Shown here: one piece after another, positions 15,382 to 24,660 of the stretch | How the letters are laid out: every line of letters begins with the position of its first letter | Position numbering within the stretch: position 1 is the first letter of the stretch | The notes under the pieces: generated by a model | Databases searched by the model: none | Told to the model about the DNA's origin: nothing | Seen by the model: only the letters and a program-made list of their open reading frames with translations | Position numbers and translations under genes: made by a program | From: ZC4RG30 sp963777735 | GTDB lineage: Bacteria; Pseudomonadota; Gammaproteobacteria; Steroidobacterales; Steroidobacteraceae | Direction: 5' to 3' | DNA: 64,000 nucleotides | Assembly (NCBI GenBank): GCA_963777735.1 | Contig: CAVZRQ010000008.1 | Coordinates: 620,001 to 684,000, forward strand

Positions 15382-16738
15382 CAGCTTTCGCGCGAACGTC
15401 GTAACCCGAGTGGCCTGCCTCGCCGCGCTGATCTTCATCGCGCTGTGGAGTCTGATGTGGACCACTTGGGATGCCGTGCCGGTAGTTGCCGTGGTGCTGT
15501 TGATTGTGGTGGCCACCGAATTGGTCCGTTACGTCGAACGGGGAACCCGCGAGCTGGGACATCTGCTGCGCGCAGTGGCGCATGGCGACTTTACAACGGC
15601 ACTGCCGGCCCGCAGCGGGCGACCGCCATTCGCCGACTATGAACAAGCGTCGCGGACGCTGATTGACACGTATCAGCGCCTGGACCTGCAGCGCGCTGCC
15701 AGTGACGAACTGCTGCGTATCGCCATCGATCACATTGGTCCAGCCGTACTTTGCTTCAGCATCGATGGCAACGTGGCGTTTGCCAACCGAAGCGCCCGGG
15801 AACTGCTGGGCACGTCATCAATCACCCAGATTGGGTCCCTTGCAGCCGTGGACCCACGGCTGCCGCCCGCACTGCAGGGCCTCACGGACGGTGAGCGCGC
15901 ACAACTCGACATTGTCCTGCACAACCAACCCGCCCAGCTGTTGCTGCACGCGCGGCGATTCATGTTGCTGGACCGGCAGTTCTCGGTTGTGGCCTGCCAG
16001 GACATCCGCGACGTACTGGAGTCTCGCGACGTCGAGGCGTGGCAGGCGCTTACAAGTGTGCTGACACACGAGATGATGAATTCGTTGACACCGATCATCT
16101 CGCTGAGCGGGTTGCTGCTTGACTCCCAGGCCAAACGAAGCGGGACACCTGTCGATGGCGACGTAACCGAAAGTATTGACGTGATTCACGAACGCAGCAC
16201 CGGCCTCGCCCGCTTCATCCAGGCCTACCGGCAGTTCTCGAATCCGCCCGTGCCCATGCCCACATCAGTAGCGGCAGGATCGCTGCTGGAGCGCGTCGCT
16301 GTGCTCAAGCGCGTAGAACTCGATCAGGCTGGCATCCAGCTTGCGGTGCAGGTCGAAGAGAACGATGTGAGGATAGATGTCGACGCACACCAGATCGAAC
16401 AGGTGCTGATCAATTTGATCCGCAATGCGCAGGATGCTCTTACAACAACCACCCACCCGTGCATCGAATTGCGACTGGCACGCGACCTGCGCGGCCGCGC
16501 ATTGATCCACGTCACCGACAACGGCCCCGGAATTCCTGCTTCGCTGCAGGAAAAGGTATTTGTTCCGTTCTTTACGACCCATGCCGGAGGGACCGGCATC
16601 GGACTCAGCCTGTCTCGGCAGCTTGTAGGACTCAATGGCGGCACGCTTACCCTGACCGGCACACCGGGCGCCTGCAGGCTCACCCTCCGCCTGCCTCTCA
16701 TTCATACCAAGAACCCGACTTCCTTCCCGAGACAATGA
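15371..16738 (+). CDS. Membrane sensor histidine kinase
   Basis: A 455-residue kinase with two N-terminal membrane helices (about residues 10-50), a HAMP-like or linker region and a PAS-like segment near 115-215 (VLCFSIDGNVAFANRSARELLG). The dimerisation domain has the phospho-accepting histidine in LTHEMMNSLTPI (about residue 235). The ATPase domain shows INLIRNAQDAL, VTDNGPGIP and GGTGIGLSLSR. The ATG at 15371 was chosen because it yields a clean N-terminal membrane helix and overlaps the regulator stop by 11 bases, as in coupled two-component pairs. There is almost no periplasmic loop, so it may sense a membrane or cytoplasmic signal. Confidence 0.9.
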   Translation: MFISSFRANVVTRVACLAALIFIALWSLMWTTWDAVPVVAVVLLIVVATELVRYVERGTRELGHLLRAVAHGDFTTALPARSGRPPFADYEQASRTLIDTYQRLDLQRAASDELLRIAIDHIGPAVLCFSIDGNVAFANRSARELLGTSSITQIGSLAAVDPRLPPALQGLTDGERAQLDIVLHNQPAQLLLHARRFMLLDRQFSVVACQDIRDVLESRDVEAWQALTSVLTHEMMNSLTPIISLSGLLLDSQAKRSGTPVDGDVTESIDVIHERSTGLARFIQAYRQFSNPPVPMPTSVAAGSLLERVAVLKRVELDQAGIQLAVQVEENDVRIDVDAHQIEQVLINLIRNAQDALTTTTHPCIELRLARDLRGRALIHVTDNGPGIPASLQEKVFVPFFTTHAGGTGIGLSLSRQLVGLNGGTLTLTGTPGACRLTLRLPLIHTKNPTSFPRQ

Positions 16739-16923
16739 GAGGGGAGCCCAATTCACTCCTCTTGTCACTCCCGGATGCAGTGCTTTCGCACTATTCAGAA
16801 GCCCGCAGCGAGGATTCATCCTTTTCCCTCGATGAGGGCATCCAGCAGGCGCAACAGGAACAGCTTTGAGGGACTCATCGGGCTGTCTGCGCTCCAGTTG
16901 AAGAGGGCCGGGGAATCGAAGGG

Positions 16924-17811
16924 CTAATCGACCCCGAGCAATTCGTGGTCCGAGATCTGCAACAGGCGCTTGGAATACTTGGGAAAGTTGATGCCATAGC
17001 GGCGTTTGAGATCGACTGCTTGAGCCGCCATTTCGGTACCTGACCAGTCGGGCTGCTGATCCTTGAAGGCGAAGGCAATGATGTTCCGGCCCATCGCAAG
17101 TGTCAGCACGTTGGAGTCGAATGCATCGCGCAACTTCAGCAGGTGATCGGTACAGGTATCCTCTTCACCACAGACGTTGGTGATGAATATTCCCCCGGGC
17201 GCCAGAGCGTTGCGCACGTTGCGGTAGAACTCCGTGGAATCGAATTGTGCTGCGATCCCTGATCGGTCGCAGGCATCCGCCAGAATCACGTCCATGCGAA
17301 CCCCTGGCGCAGCGACAAACGCAACCCCGTCGTCGCGGACGACGCGGAAACGTTGATCGTCCGCGGGAATGGAGAACATTTCGCGCAGCGCTATGACGTC
17401 GGCGCTGATCTCCACTGCCGTGATTTCTGCGCAGGGAAGGTGCCGGTAGCAATACTTGGCGATCGATCCACCACCCAGCCCCAGCAGCAGGATGCGCTTC
17501 GGATCAGGATTGAACAGCAGGAATGTCATCATCTCGCGGGTGTAAGCGAGGAGCAGACGATGCGGTGCACTCAGCAGCATCGCGCTCTGGGTGGCTCCGA
17601 AGTCGAAATGCAGCATTCGCCGCAGCCCCTTGTCGAGCACAAAGGGCTTGTCATAGGTGCCGGCGCGCAGGCGCACCCAGAGCTCATCCGGACAGCTGCC
17701 TCGGGGTTCCAGAAGTCGCAGCATGAAATGCGACCGCGGCAGCGGGCTCTCGATGGCCAACAGCTGGCGTCGGCGGGTGCCGGGAGTTCGCCCGCCAGGC
17801 GCGCCCAGCAC
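16924..17811 (-). CDS. Spermidine synthase-like methyltransferase-fold protein
   Basis: A 295-residue protein of the spermidine synthase-like group. The Rossmann motif LLLGLGGGSIAKYCYRHLP is followed by AVEISADVIALREMF and DVILADACD. True aminopropyltransferases usually also have a full N-terminal beta domain, which is short here, so polyamine synthesis is not certain. I chose the GTG at 17811: it lies 8 bases past the UPF0149 stop and has a GAGGG ribosome site 6 bases upstream. An internal ATG at 17724 is the alternative. Same operon as the upstream UPF0149 gene. Confidence 0.75.
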   Translation of the reverse strand: MLGAPGGRTPGTRRRQLLAIESPLPRSHFMLRLLEPRGSCPDELWVRLRAGTYDKPFVLDKGLRRMLHFDFGATQSAMLLSAPHRLLLAYTREMMTFLLFNPDPKRILLLGLGGGSIAKYCYRHLPCAEITAVEISADVIALREMFSIPADDQRFRVVRDDGVAFVAAPGVRMDVILADACDRSGIAAQFDSTEFYRNVRNALAPGGIFITNVCGEEDTCTDHLLKLRDAFDSNVLTLAMGRNIIAFAFKDQQPDWSGTEMAAQAVDLKRRYGINFPKYSKRLLQISDHELLGVD

Positions 17812-17819
17812 CTTTGCCC

Positions 17820-18506
17820 TCAACGAACGACCCTGCGGGGAGTGGATGTCCTGGCCGGCTGCGAATCCAGTGTTTCCAGGGGGCCACGGGACGTCCGCTC
17901 CATCGCAAACACCGCAATCGCCCTGGCCAGTTCGGCGCTGGTTCCTGAAGCTGGCGGCAGGGACGCGCAGCGCGCGATGTTCATGGCCGCCGCCTTGACA
18001 GATGCCGAACGATATTTGAGACCTTGCGCGTTGGTGTGTTGCTCGAGTGCTTCGAGGAATCCGGCTGCCCAGGTGCAACTGTCCGGGCGCTCGCCCCGAC
18101 GCTTTGCCACGGGTGCGGCAATCGCGGGCTCATAGGGATGTGGATAGATACTCAGCCGGCGATCAAGTTCCTGCAGGAACCCGCTGACCAGCGCCACCAG
18201 CTTTTCCAGCTGTTGCGGCCCGGCAAGCTTTGCCGGCACCTTCCAGCCGCGTTCTCCCCAGACAGGCGGTAACCATGCGCCGGGAGGTAGCTCCACGGGC
18301 CACACGAGCAGCCCCACGAGATAGCCCTCGAGAGTGTGGAAATCCATGGTGCCGCGCGGCCAACCTCCTTCGTCAAGCCACTCCCGCAGGGCTGCCTGCT
18401 CCGGCGGGTTGAATGGCTGTTCTCCCAGGGTGCGCAGATCAGGGGGTAGTACGCTTGCTGCTTCGGCTGGCCGCCTGGCCACCGCACGCCTTGTTTGTAG
18501 CAGCAT
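17820..18506 (-). CDS. UPF0149 (YecA-like) family protein
   Basis: A 228-residue protein matching the YecA/UPF0149 family. The core is NPPEQAALREWLDEGG, FHTLEGYLVGLLVWP and GAWLPPVWGERGW, and the second half is helical with CTWAAGFLEALEQH. The cysteine-rich SEC-C zinc tail of E. coli YecA is absent. An AGAGG ribosome site precedes the ATG at 18506. The function is unknown. It is followed closely by the spermidine synthase-like gene. Confidence 0.75.
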   Translation of the reverse strand: MLLQTRRAVARRPAEAASVLPPDLRTLGEQPFNPPEQAALREWLDEGGWPRGTMDFHTLEGYLVGLLVWPVELPPGAWLPPVWGERGWKVPAKLAGPQQLEKLVALVSGFLQELDRRLSIYPHPYEPAIAAPVAKRRGERPDSCTWAAGFLEALEQHTNAQGLKYRSASVKAAAMNIARCASLPPASGTSAELARAIAVFAMERTSRGPLETLDSQPARTSTPRRVVR

Positions 18507-18593
18507 GAATCAAACCTCTTCTGGAACGGAAATTTCGGGGGCGTGTCTAGCAGACAGGAAGTTCAACACACCAGCTGACCCAGTATCAGGGCG

Positions 18594-18624
18594 CAAAAAA
18601 GAAAAGGGCCGGTTACCCGGCCCT
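18594..18624 (-). terminator. Rho-independent terminator of fhs
   Basis: On the minus strand a perfect 8-base stem AGGGCCGG/CCGGCCCT (18617-18624 with 18605-18612) with a 4-base loop is followed by TTTTCTTTTTT. It lies about 30 bases after the fhs stop codon. It insulates fhs from the UPF0149 operon that continues on the same strand. Confidence 0.88.
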
Positions 18625-18652
18625 CTTCGTCCGACCCTTGATCAACAGTCGC

Positions 18653-20326
18653 TTAGAACAGACCTTCGATCTGCCCCTGTGCATTGAGTTTGATCGAGTT
18701 GGCCGAAGGCACCTTCGGCAGGCCGGGCATCGTCATGATCTCGCCGCAGACCACCACGATGAACTCGGCACCCGCCGACAGGCGCACATCGCGCACGTTC
18801 AGCGTGTGGCCGGTGGGCGCGCCCTTGGCGTTCGGATCGGTCGAGAAGCTGTACTGCGTCTTGGCGATGCAGACCGGGTAGTGGCCGAAGCCGGCGTCCT
18901 GGAAGTCCTTGAACAGGTCCTTCACCTTCTGGTCCATGCTGATGTCTTCGGCGCGGTAGATCTCCTTGGCGATCGTGCGCACCTTCTCGACCAGCGGCAG
19001 CTCGTCGGCGTACAGCGGCTTGTACTTCGCCTTGCCGCTCTCGGCCATCTTCACCACTTCGTGGGCGAGTTCGATCGTGCCCTTGGAACCATCGGCCCAG
19101 TGCGAGCACAGGATGGCCTTCGCGCCCACGCCTACGCACAGTTCCTTGATCAGGTTGTGCTCGGCGTCGGTGTCGGCGATGAACTTGTTGATGGCGACCA
19201 CGGCCGGCACGCCGAACTTGGCGAGGTTCTGCAGATGGCGCTCGAGGTTCGAGAAGCCCTTCTTCAGCGCGGCGAGATCTTCCTTGCCGAGCTCACCCTT
19301 CGCGACGCCGCCGTGCATCTTGAGCGCACGCACGGTGGCGACGATGACGATGGCATCCGGCGCGAGGCCGGCCTTGCGGCACTTGATGTCGAGGAACTTC
19401 TCGGCGCCGAGGTCGGCACCGAAGCCGGCTTCCGTCACCACGTAATCGCCGAGGCGCAGGCCGGTCTGGGTGGCCATCACGGTGTTGCAGCCGTGCGCGA
19501 TGTTCGCGAACGGACCACCGTGCACGAAGGCCGGATTGCCTTCCAGCGTCTGCACGAGGTTCGGCATCAGCGCATCCTTCAGCAGCACGGTCATCGCGCC
19601 GTCGGCAGCGAGATCCTTGGCGAGGATGGGCTTCTTGTCGCGCGTGCGGGCCACGATGATGTTGCCGAGGCGGCGCGAGAGATCGTCGAGGTCGGTCGCG
19701 AGGCAGAAGATCGCCATCACTTCGGAAGCCACGACGATGTCGAAGCCGTCTTCACGCGGATAGCCATTGCCCGGACCACCCAGCGAGTTGGTGATCTGGC
19801 GCAGGGCGCGGTCATTCATGTCGACCACGCGCTTCCAGGTCACGCGGCGCACGTCGATGCCGAGTTCGTTGCCCCAGTACACGTGGTTGTCGACCAGCGC
19901 GGCCAGCAGGTTGTTGGCCGCGGCAATGGCGTGGAAGTCGCCCGTGAAATGCAGGTTGATGTCTTCCATCGGGACGATCTGTGCATAGCCGCCGCCGGCC
20001 GCGCCACCCTTCACGCCGAAGCAGGGTCCGAGCGAGGGCTCGCGCAGGCAGATGATGGCCTTCTTGCCGATGGCATTGAGCCCATCGCCGAGACCCACGG
20101 TGGTGGTGGTCTTGCCCTCGCCGGCAGGCGTCGGGTTGATCGCCGTCACGAGGATGAGCTTGCCCGGCTTGCGCTTGGAAATGTCGCGCACGGCCTCGAG
20201 AGAGAGCTTGGCTTTGTAAGGACCGTATTGCAGCAGCTGGTCGCGGCTGATCCCGATCTTGGCAGCCACTGCTTCAATGGGCTGCATCTTGGCCTGGCGC
20301 GCAATCTCGATATCACTCAGAGGCAT
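18653..20326 (-). CDS. fhs: Formate--tetrahydrofolate ligase
   Basis: The 557-residue enzyme joins formate to tetrahydrofolate with ATP, giving 10-formyl-THF for one-carbon metabolism. The family P-loop is present as TPAGEGKTTTTVGLGDGL (about residue 60). Other signatures are CLREPSLGPCFGVKGGAAGGG, HFTGDFHAI and GGVAKGEL. The length is typical. I set the start at the ATG at 20326 (PLSDIEIARQA), preceded by AAGGA 7 bases upstream; longer in-frame starts to 20458 add a non-conserved tail. It is transcribed alone and ends in a clear terminator. Divergent from the YebC gene. Confidence 0.95.
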   Translation of the reverse strand: MPLSDIEIARQAKMQPIEAVAAKIGISRDQLLQYGPYKAKLSLEAVRDISKRKPGKLILVTAINPTPAGEGKTTTTVGLGDGLNAIGKKAIICLREPSLGPCFGVKGGAAGGGYAQIVPMEDINLHFTGDFHAIAAANNLLAALVDNHVYWGNELGIDVRRVTWKRVVDMNDRALRQITNSLGGPGNGYPREDGFDIVVASEVMAIFCLATDLDDLSRRLGNIIVARTRDKKPILAKDLAADGAMTVLLKDALMPNLVQTLEGNPAFVHGGPFANIAHGCNTVMATQTGLRLGDYVVTEAGFGADLGAEKFLDIKCRKAGLAPDAIVIVATVRALKMHGGVAKGELGKEDLAALKKGFSNLERHLQNLAKFGVPAVVAINKFIADTDAEHNLIKELCVGVGAKAILCSHWADGSKGTIELAHEVVKMAESGKAKYKPLYADELPLVEKVRTIAKEIYRAEDISMDQKVKDLFKDFQDAGFGHYPVCIAKTQYSFSTDPNAKGAPTGHTLNVRDVRLSAGAEFIVVVCGEIMTMPGLPKVPSANSIKLNAQGQIEGLF

Positions 20327-20517
20327 GGGTAATCCTTCTTCGTTCTTGGGCTTGCCCGCAGCTCTGGCGGGCGGGGCCGCAATCATGTAGCAAAGCCCCC
20401 ACCGACGCCAGTTATCCGGCAAAATCGCGCCGGGGAATGCATGCCGCAGGCAAAACATGCCGGCGGCAGCTTTTCACTTATCATCTCAGCCTTCCGCAGA
20501 CAGGATTCAAAGCACTC

Positions 20518-21240
20518 ATGGGTCGCATGTTCGAAGTACGCAAACACACGATGTTTGCCCGCTGGAACCGCATGGCGAAGCAGTTCGCCAAGATCGGCAA
20601 GGAAATCACCATCGCCGTGAAATCCGGCGGCCCCGATCCAGGCAGCAACCCGACGCTGCGGCGCGTCATCCAGAACGCGCGCGCCGTGAACATGCCCAAG
20701 GACAAGGTCGACGGCGCCATCAAGCGCGCCACGGGCCGCGACGCCACGAACTACACCGAAACCATCTACGAGGGCTATGCACCTCATGGCGTCGCCCTGC
20801 TGATCGAAACGGCAACGGACAACCCCACCCGCACGGTGGCGAACGTGCGCAGCATCCTGACGAAACATGAAGGCAACCTGGCCAGCAGCGGCAGCGTGAG
20901 CTTCATGTTCCGCAAACTCGGCGTTTTCCGGCTTGCGCCGGAAGGCATCGACCAGGACGACCTCGAGCTCTACTTGATGGATCACGGCCTCGACGAAATG
21001 GGTGAAGGCACCAGCGAAAAGGGAGAGCCGCAGATCGTGATCCGCTGTGCATTCGAGGATTTCGGTCAGTTGCAGAAGGCGCTGGAAGAACGTGGCATCG
21101 CCCCCATCTCTGCCGAGCACGAGTATCTCTGCAACGCACCCACCACGTTGCCGGAAGATCAGGCGACGGAAGTCATGACGCTGCTGGACAAGCTGGAGCA
21201 GGACGACGATGTGCAGAACGTCTATCACACGCTTGCCTAG
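20518..21240 (+). CDS. YebC/PmpR family protein
   Basis: A 240-residue member of the YebC/TACO1 family with GRMFEVRKHTMFARWNRMAK at the N-terminus, GPDPGSNPTLRRVIQNARAVNMPKD (around residues 40-65) and YEGYAPHGVALLIE near residue 85. Family members are known as transcription regulators, and more recently as translation factors that help ribosomes at difficult sequences, so the mechanism here is open. The length and domains are complete. The last 32 bases overlap the start of the downstream lipoprotein gene. Confidence 0.9.
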   Translation: MGRMFEVRKHTMFARWNRMAKQFAKIGKEITIAVKSGGPDPGSNPTLRRVIQNARAVNMPKDKVDGAIKRATGRDATNYTETIYEGYAPHGVALLIETATDNPTRTVANVRSILTKHEGNLASSGSVSFMFRKLGVFRLAPEGIDQDDLELYLMDHGLDEMGEGTSEKGEPQIVIRCAFEDFGQLQKALEERGIAPISAEHEYLCNAPTTLPEDQATEVMTLLDKLEQDDDVQNVYHTLA

Positions 21241-21901
21241 CCATACAGCAACGACGGCGTTGGCTATTTCGCTGTTGGTGCTGTCGGCATGCTCCGGTGG
21301 CCCCGCGGGCACGCCCGTTACCGAGCAACGTGGCGTGGATGCGTTTCACTCCATCGACCTGCGCGGCGCAGGCGATGCGAGCGTGACGGTGGGACAGGCC
21401 GCATCGGTCACGCTGGTAGCCGATGCGAGGACCCTGAAGTCGACCAGCACTTCGGTGCACAACGGCATGCTCATCATCGAGAATCGGCCTGGCTGGGCCT
21501 GGTTGGGGAGGTCGTCCAGACTGGAGATGCGCATCACCCTGCCGGCGCTCAACTCACTGGCGATGAATGGTGCCGGGAATATCGAAATAAGCGGCGTGCA
21601 CGGTCCGGCTTTGTCGATCGCCTTGCAGGGCGCCGGCAATCTCGTGGCCTCAGGCGAGACTGCCGCTCTGAATGCCCGCTTGAATGGCGCCGGCAACCTG
21701 GATCTAGCCCGACTCGTCGCCGGCGATGCCACGCTCGCAGTAAATGGCGCCGGCAATCTCACGGCCCATGTAACCGGCTCGCTGCAGGCCGAAGTGAACG
21801 GTGTCGGATCCATCTCCTATGCCGGCAAGCCGCAGCAGGTGGAATCCAGCATCAATGGCGTGGGCCGCATCGTGGCCGCGCCGGCTGCGGGACCTGAGTA
21901 G
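21209..21901 (+). CDS. GIN-domain (DUF2807) putative lipoprotein
   Basis: A 230-residue protein with a lipoprotein signal (ISLLVLSAC) followed by a beta-helix-like DUF2807 'head GIN' domain. The domain contains repeated NGAGN/QGAGN/NGVG motifs roughly every 20 residues (NGAGNIEI, QGAGNLVA, NGAGNLDL, NGAGNLTA, NGVGSI, NGVGRI). Such domains are exported; their function is unknown. The ATG at 21209 lies inside the end of the YebC gene, and no later start preserves the signal peptide. Confidence 0.78.
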   Translation: MCRTSITRLPSHTATTALAISLLVLSACSGGPAGTPVTEQRGVDAFHSIDLRGAGDASVTVGQAASVTLVADARTLKSTSTSVHNGMLIIENRPGWAWLGRSSRLEMRITLPALNSLAMNGAGNIEISGVHGPALSIALQGAGNLVASGETAALNARLNGAGNLDLARLVAGDATLAVNGAGNLTAHVTGSLQAEVNGVGSISYAGKPQQVESSINGVGRIVAAPAAGPE

Positions 21902-21977
21902 AATCCCTCCCGCCCGGCGGAACCACGGCCACTGGCCGGGATCAAAGCCTGGCCCCTAACCAGAAACCGAGCATCCA

Positions 21978-24134
21978 ATGGCAAGAATTCCCGCGACGGC
22001 TTCCGCAGCATCCCTGCTGCTTTCTGCATCCGCCTGGGCGGCAGAACCGGCCCTTGATGTCCAGCAACTGGAGGCCGTCGTAGTCAGTGCCACCCGTCTG
22101 CGCAGCGTGAGTGACCTGGATGTGCCGGCATCGATCACCACGGTACTGATGGAACAGGACAGCAATACCGCACAGACGAATGTCAGCGAAGTGATAGGCG
22201 GTATTCCCGGGGTCACCGCGCTGGATCGCCAGAACTATGCCCAGGACACCCAAATGTCGATCCGCGGCTTCGGTGCACGCGCGACCTTCGGTGTGCGCGG
22301 ACTGCGCCTGTATGCAGATGGTATTCCGGCTTCGATGCCCGACGGGCAGGGTCAGCTTTCCCATTTCAACCTGATGGGTGCCGATCGCATCCAGATCATG
22401 CGTGGTCCGTTCTCATCGCTCTATGGCAATTCATCCGGTGGAGTGGTGCAACTCTGGAGCCGCCCTGGCACCGAGGAATCCTCGGCCAGGCTTCGCGCAA
22501 CGACTGGCAGCTACGGTGCCCGCAGTTACGGTGCGCAGGCGCTGGGTACTGCCGGCCTGATGGACTACAACATCGCTGCATCACGCTTCGAAACCGACGG
22601 CTATCGCGACCATTCGGCTGCGCGCCGCGATTCAGTCAACCTCAGGCTGGGCTTCGACACCGGCGCGACACGCGAACTGACGCTGGTCTTCAATTACGTC
22701 GACATTCCTGAAGCTCAGGATCCGCTGGGCGTGACGCCGACCGACTGGCGGGCCGATCCGCGTCAGACCGCCAGCGTCGCCACGCAGTTCAACACCCGCA
22801 AGTCGGTGGAACAGCTGCAGGGTGGCGTGGTGTTCGAACAGAAGTTCGGTGCGGGCAACACCCTGCGCACCATGGGCTATACGGGCAACCGACAGGTGGT
22901 GCAGTACCTCGCCATTCCGACGCTGACCCAGCGAAACCCGAACGTCGCGAGCAGCCAGCTGAATTCCGGCGGCGTTGTCGACCTGGATACGGACTATCGA
23001 GGCGCAGACCTGCGCTGGTCGTGGGAAGGCGAACTGGCCAGCCGCCCACTGGAATTCACGCTGGGAGGCAACTACGACCTGCAGCAACAGCTGCGGCGTG
23101 GCTACGAGAATTTCACCGGGCTGCCCACTGCTCCGACGGCACTTGGCGTCCTCGGCCTCATACGCCGGGACGAGACCAACCGCATCGAAAACTTCGACGA
23201 GTTCGTGCAGGCCAACTGGCAGTTCGCCGATCGCTGGTCCGTGCTGGCTGGCCTGCGGCACAGTGATGTCAAATTCAAGTCCACGGATCGCTACATCGTC
23301 GGCATCAATGGCAACGACGGCGGCGCGAAGAGTTATGGCGACACCACGGTGGTCGGTGGCCTGATGTTCCGGCCCGTCGATTCGCTGCGCCTGTATGCAT
23401 CGGTGGGTGACGGCTTCGAAACCCCCACCTTCAATGAGCTCAGTTATCGCGCAGACGGTGGTGCCGGACTCGCCCTCGACCTGCGATCAACGGTCAGCGA
23501 TGAATACGAACTGGGCGCCAAATGGCGACCAGCCGGCGGAGCCGAGCTCGACGTCGCGGCGTTTCGCGCCAACAGTGACGATGATCTCGTGGTCGTGCGC
23601 AATGCCGGCGGCCGCAGCAGCTACCGGAACATTGACAATTCGCGGCGTCAGGGAATGGAAGCGAGCCTGCTCCTGCCGCTCACCACCGATCTGGAGTTGC
23701 AGGGCGCCTATACGCTGCTTGATGCAACGTTCCGCAGCAGCTACCAGATCTGCTCGGGCCCTCCCCCCTGCATCACTCCGAACGTCACCGTTCCTGCAGG
23801 TTCCCGCATTCCGGGCGTGCCGCGTCACCAGGGACAGGTCCGCCTGCAGTGGACGCCCGGCGCATGGAGCACGGCCATGGAGATCAACGCCAGCAGCAAC
23901 GTGGTGGCGAACGATATCGGCACGGTGCAAGCCCCCGGCTACGGCGTCTGGAATGCGGAGATTGGCCGCAGCTGGGAGCTGGGCGCCAGTAATGTGCGCG
24001 GCTTCGCACGCATAGACAACCTGCTGGACAAGACTTATGTGGGCTCGGTGATCGTCAACGAGGGCAACAGCCGCTTCTTCGAGGCGGCCACCGACCGCAC
24101 GGCTACAGTGGGCCTGCAGTGGCGCTGGCACTGA
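21978..24134 (+). CDS. TonB-dependent outer-membrane receptor
   Basis: A 718-residue receptor with a signal peptide (SLLLSASAWA), a TonB box-like start (LEAVVVSATR), a plug domain (DVPASITTVL, MSIRGFGARATFGVRGLRLY, RIQIMRGPFSSLYGNSSGG) and a 22-strand-type barrel ending in an aromatic residue pattern (TVGLQWRWH). These proteins import scarce ligands using TonB energy. The ligand is not evident from sequence; the nearest named types are ferric-citrate/siderophore or metal receptors. No ECF regulator is adjacent. The TonB/ExbBD genes at 61-64 kb could energise it. Confidence 0.88.
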   Translation: MARIPATASAASLLLSASAWAAEPALDVQQLEAVVVSATRLRSVSDLDVPASITTVLMEQDSNTAQTNVSEVIGGIPGVTALDRQNYAQDTQMSIRGFGARATFGVRGLRLYADGIPASMPDGQGQLSHFNLMGADRIQIMRGPFSSLYGNSSGGVVQLWSRPGTEESSARLRATTGSYGARSYGAQALGTAGLMDYNIAASRFETDGYRDHSAARRDSVNLRLGFDTGATRELTLVFNYVDIPEAQDPLGVTPTDWRADPRQTASVATQFNTRKSVEQLQGGVVFEQKFGAGNTLRTMGYTGNRQVVQYLAIPTLTQRNPNVASSQLNSGGVVDLDTDYRGADLRWSWEGELASRPLEFTLGGNYDLQQQLRRGYENFTGLPTAPTALGVLGLIRRDETNRIENFDEFVQANWQFADRWSVLAGLRHSDVKFKSTDRYIVGINGNDGGAKSYGDTTVVGGLMFRPVDSLRLYASVGDGFETPTFNELSYRADGGAGLALDLRSTVSDEYELGAKWRPAGGAELDVAAFRANSDDDLVVVRNAGGRSSYRNIDNSRRQGMEASLLLPLTTDLELQGAYTLLDATFRSSYQICSGPPPCITPNVTVPAGSRIPGVPRHQGQVRLQWTPGAWSTAMEINASSNVVANDIGTVQAPGYGVWNAEIGRSWELGASNVRGFARIDNLLDKTYVGSVIVNEGNSRFFEAATDRTATVGLQWRWH

Positions 24135-24147
24135 CCCCGGCCAGATC

Positions 24148-24612
24148 CTAGAACGCGCTGCTGGCGCCCCAGCTGAGGGTGAGTTCGGTCGTAGCCTGCT
24201 CGTAGGTACCGGGCGGCAATTCGGCCGTGACGGCGCCGGTTGCCGCAGCGGCCACCGGCAGGATGAGCCGCTGTGCCCCGCGTACTTCCAGTGTTTCGAA
24301 TCGCTGCGGAGCCATGCGCACCGCCATGCGCGCCGGCCAGCCATTGCCCGCCCGCCGTACCAACACCACCTGCCCGGTGCTGGCTACGTTCTGCAGATCA
24401 ATGACCAGCGTATTGCGCTCCCAGAACTGCAGCACCACCGGCGCAGCGCCATTGGGAGGCAATCTCACTTCCAGCTCGCCGACCGGCTGTGGCGCGGGCG
24501 CAGCCGCTTTGCCGAAGGGCCAGTAGGATTTGACGGTGGTGCAGCCTGAGAGCAGCAGCACGCCTGCCAGCAGCCAGCTTCCGGATACGCGATTGCGGTG
24601 CATGGGCTTCAC
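24148..24612 (-). CDS. Small hypothetical lipoprotein
   Basis: A 154-residue lipoprotein with signal LLAGVLLLSGC (Cys about 24) followed by a small beta-rich domain (VVLQFWERNTLVIDLQNV, AQRLILPVAAAATG). I do not recognise the family. It converges on the receptor gene, with 13 bases between stop codons, and is divergent from the kynurenine operon, with 48 bases between starts. Confidence 0.65.
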   Translation of the reverse strand: MKPMHRNRVSGSWLLAGVLLLSGCTTVKSYWPFGKAAAPAPQPVGELEVRLPPNGAAPVVLQFWERNTLVIDLQNVASTGQVVLVRRAGNGWPARMAVRMAPQRFETLEVRGAQRLILPVAAAATGAVTAELPPGTYEQATTELTLSWGASSAF

Positions 24613-24660
24613 TCTACAATGGGCTTTACAGAAACCACAGCATGACGCAAAGCGAACCCC

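Noticed and set aside
16826..16838. Small hairpin CCCTC-GAT-GAGGG after the histidine kinase gene
   Set aside because: A 5-base stem without a T-run in a 185-base gap is too weak to call a terminator.
17812..18078. Upstream extension of the spermidine synthase-like gene
   Set aside because: This part overlaps the UPF0149 gene in another frame and has no similarity to the family; the GTG at 17811 has a good ribosome site.
18638..20332. 564-codon open frame on the plus strand
   Set aside because: Antisense to fhs; rich in Arg, His, Asp and Val with no domain.
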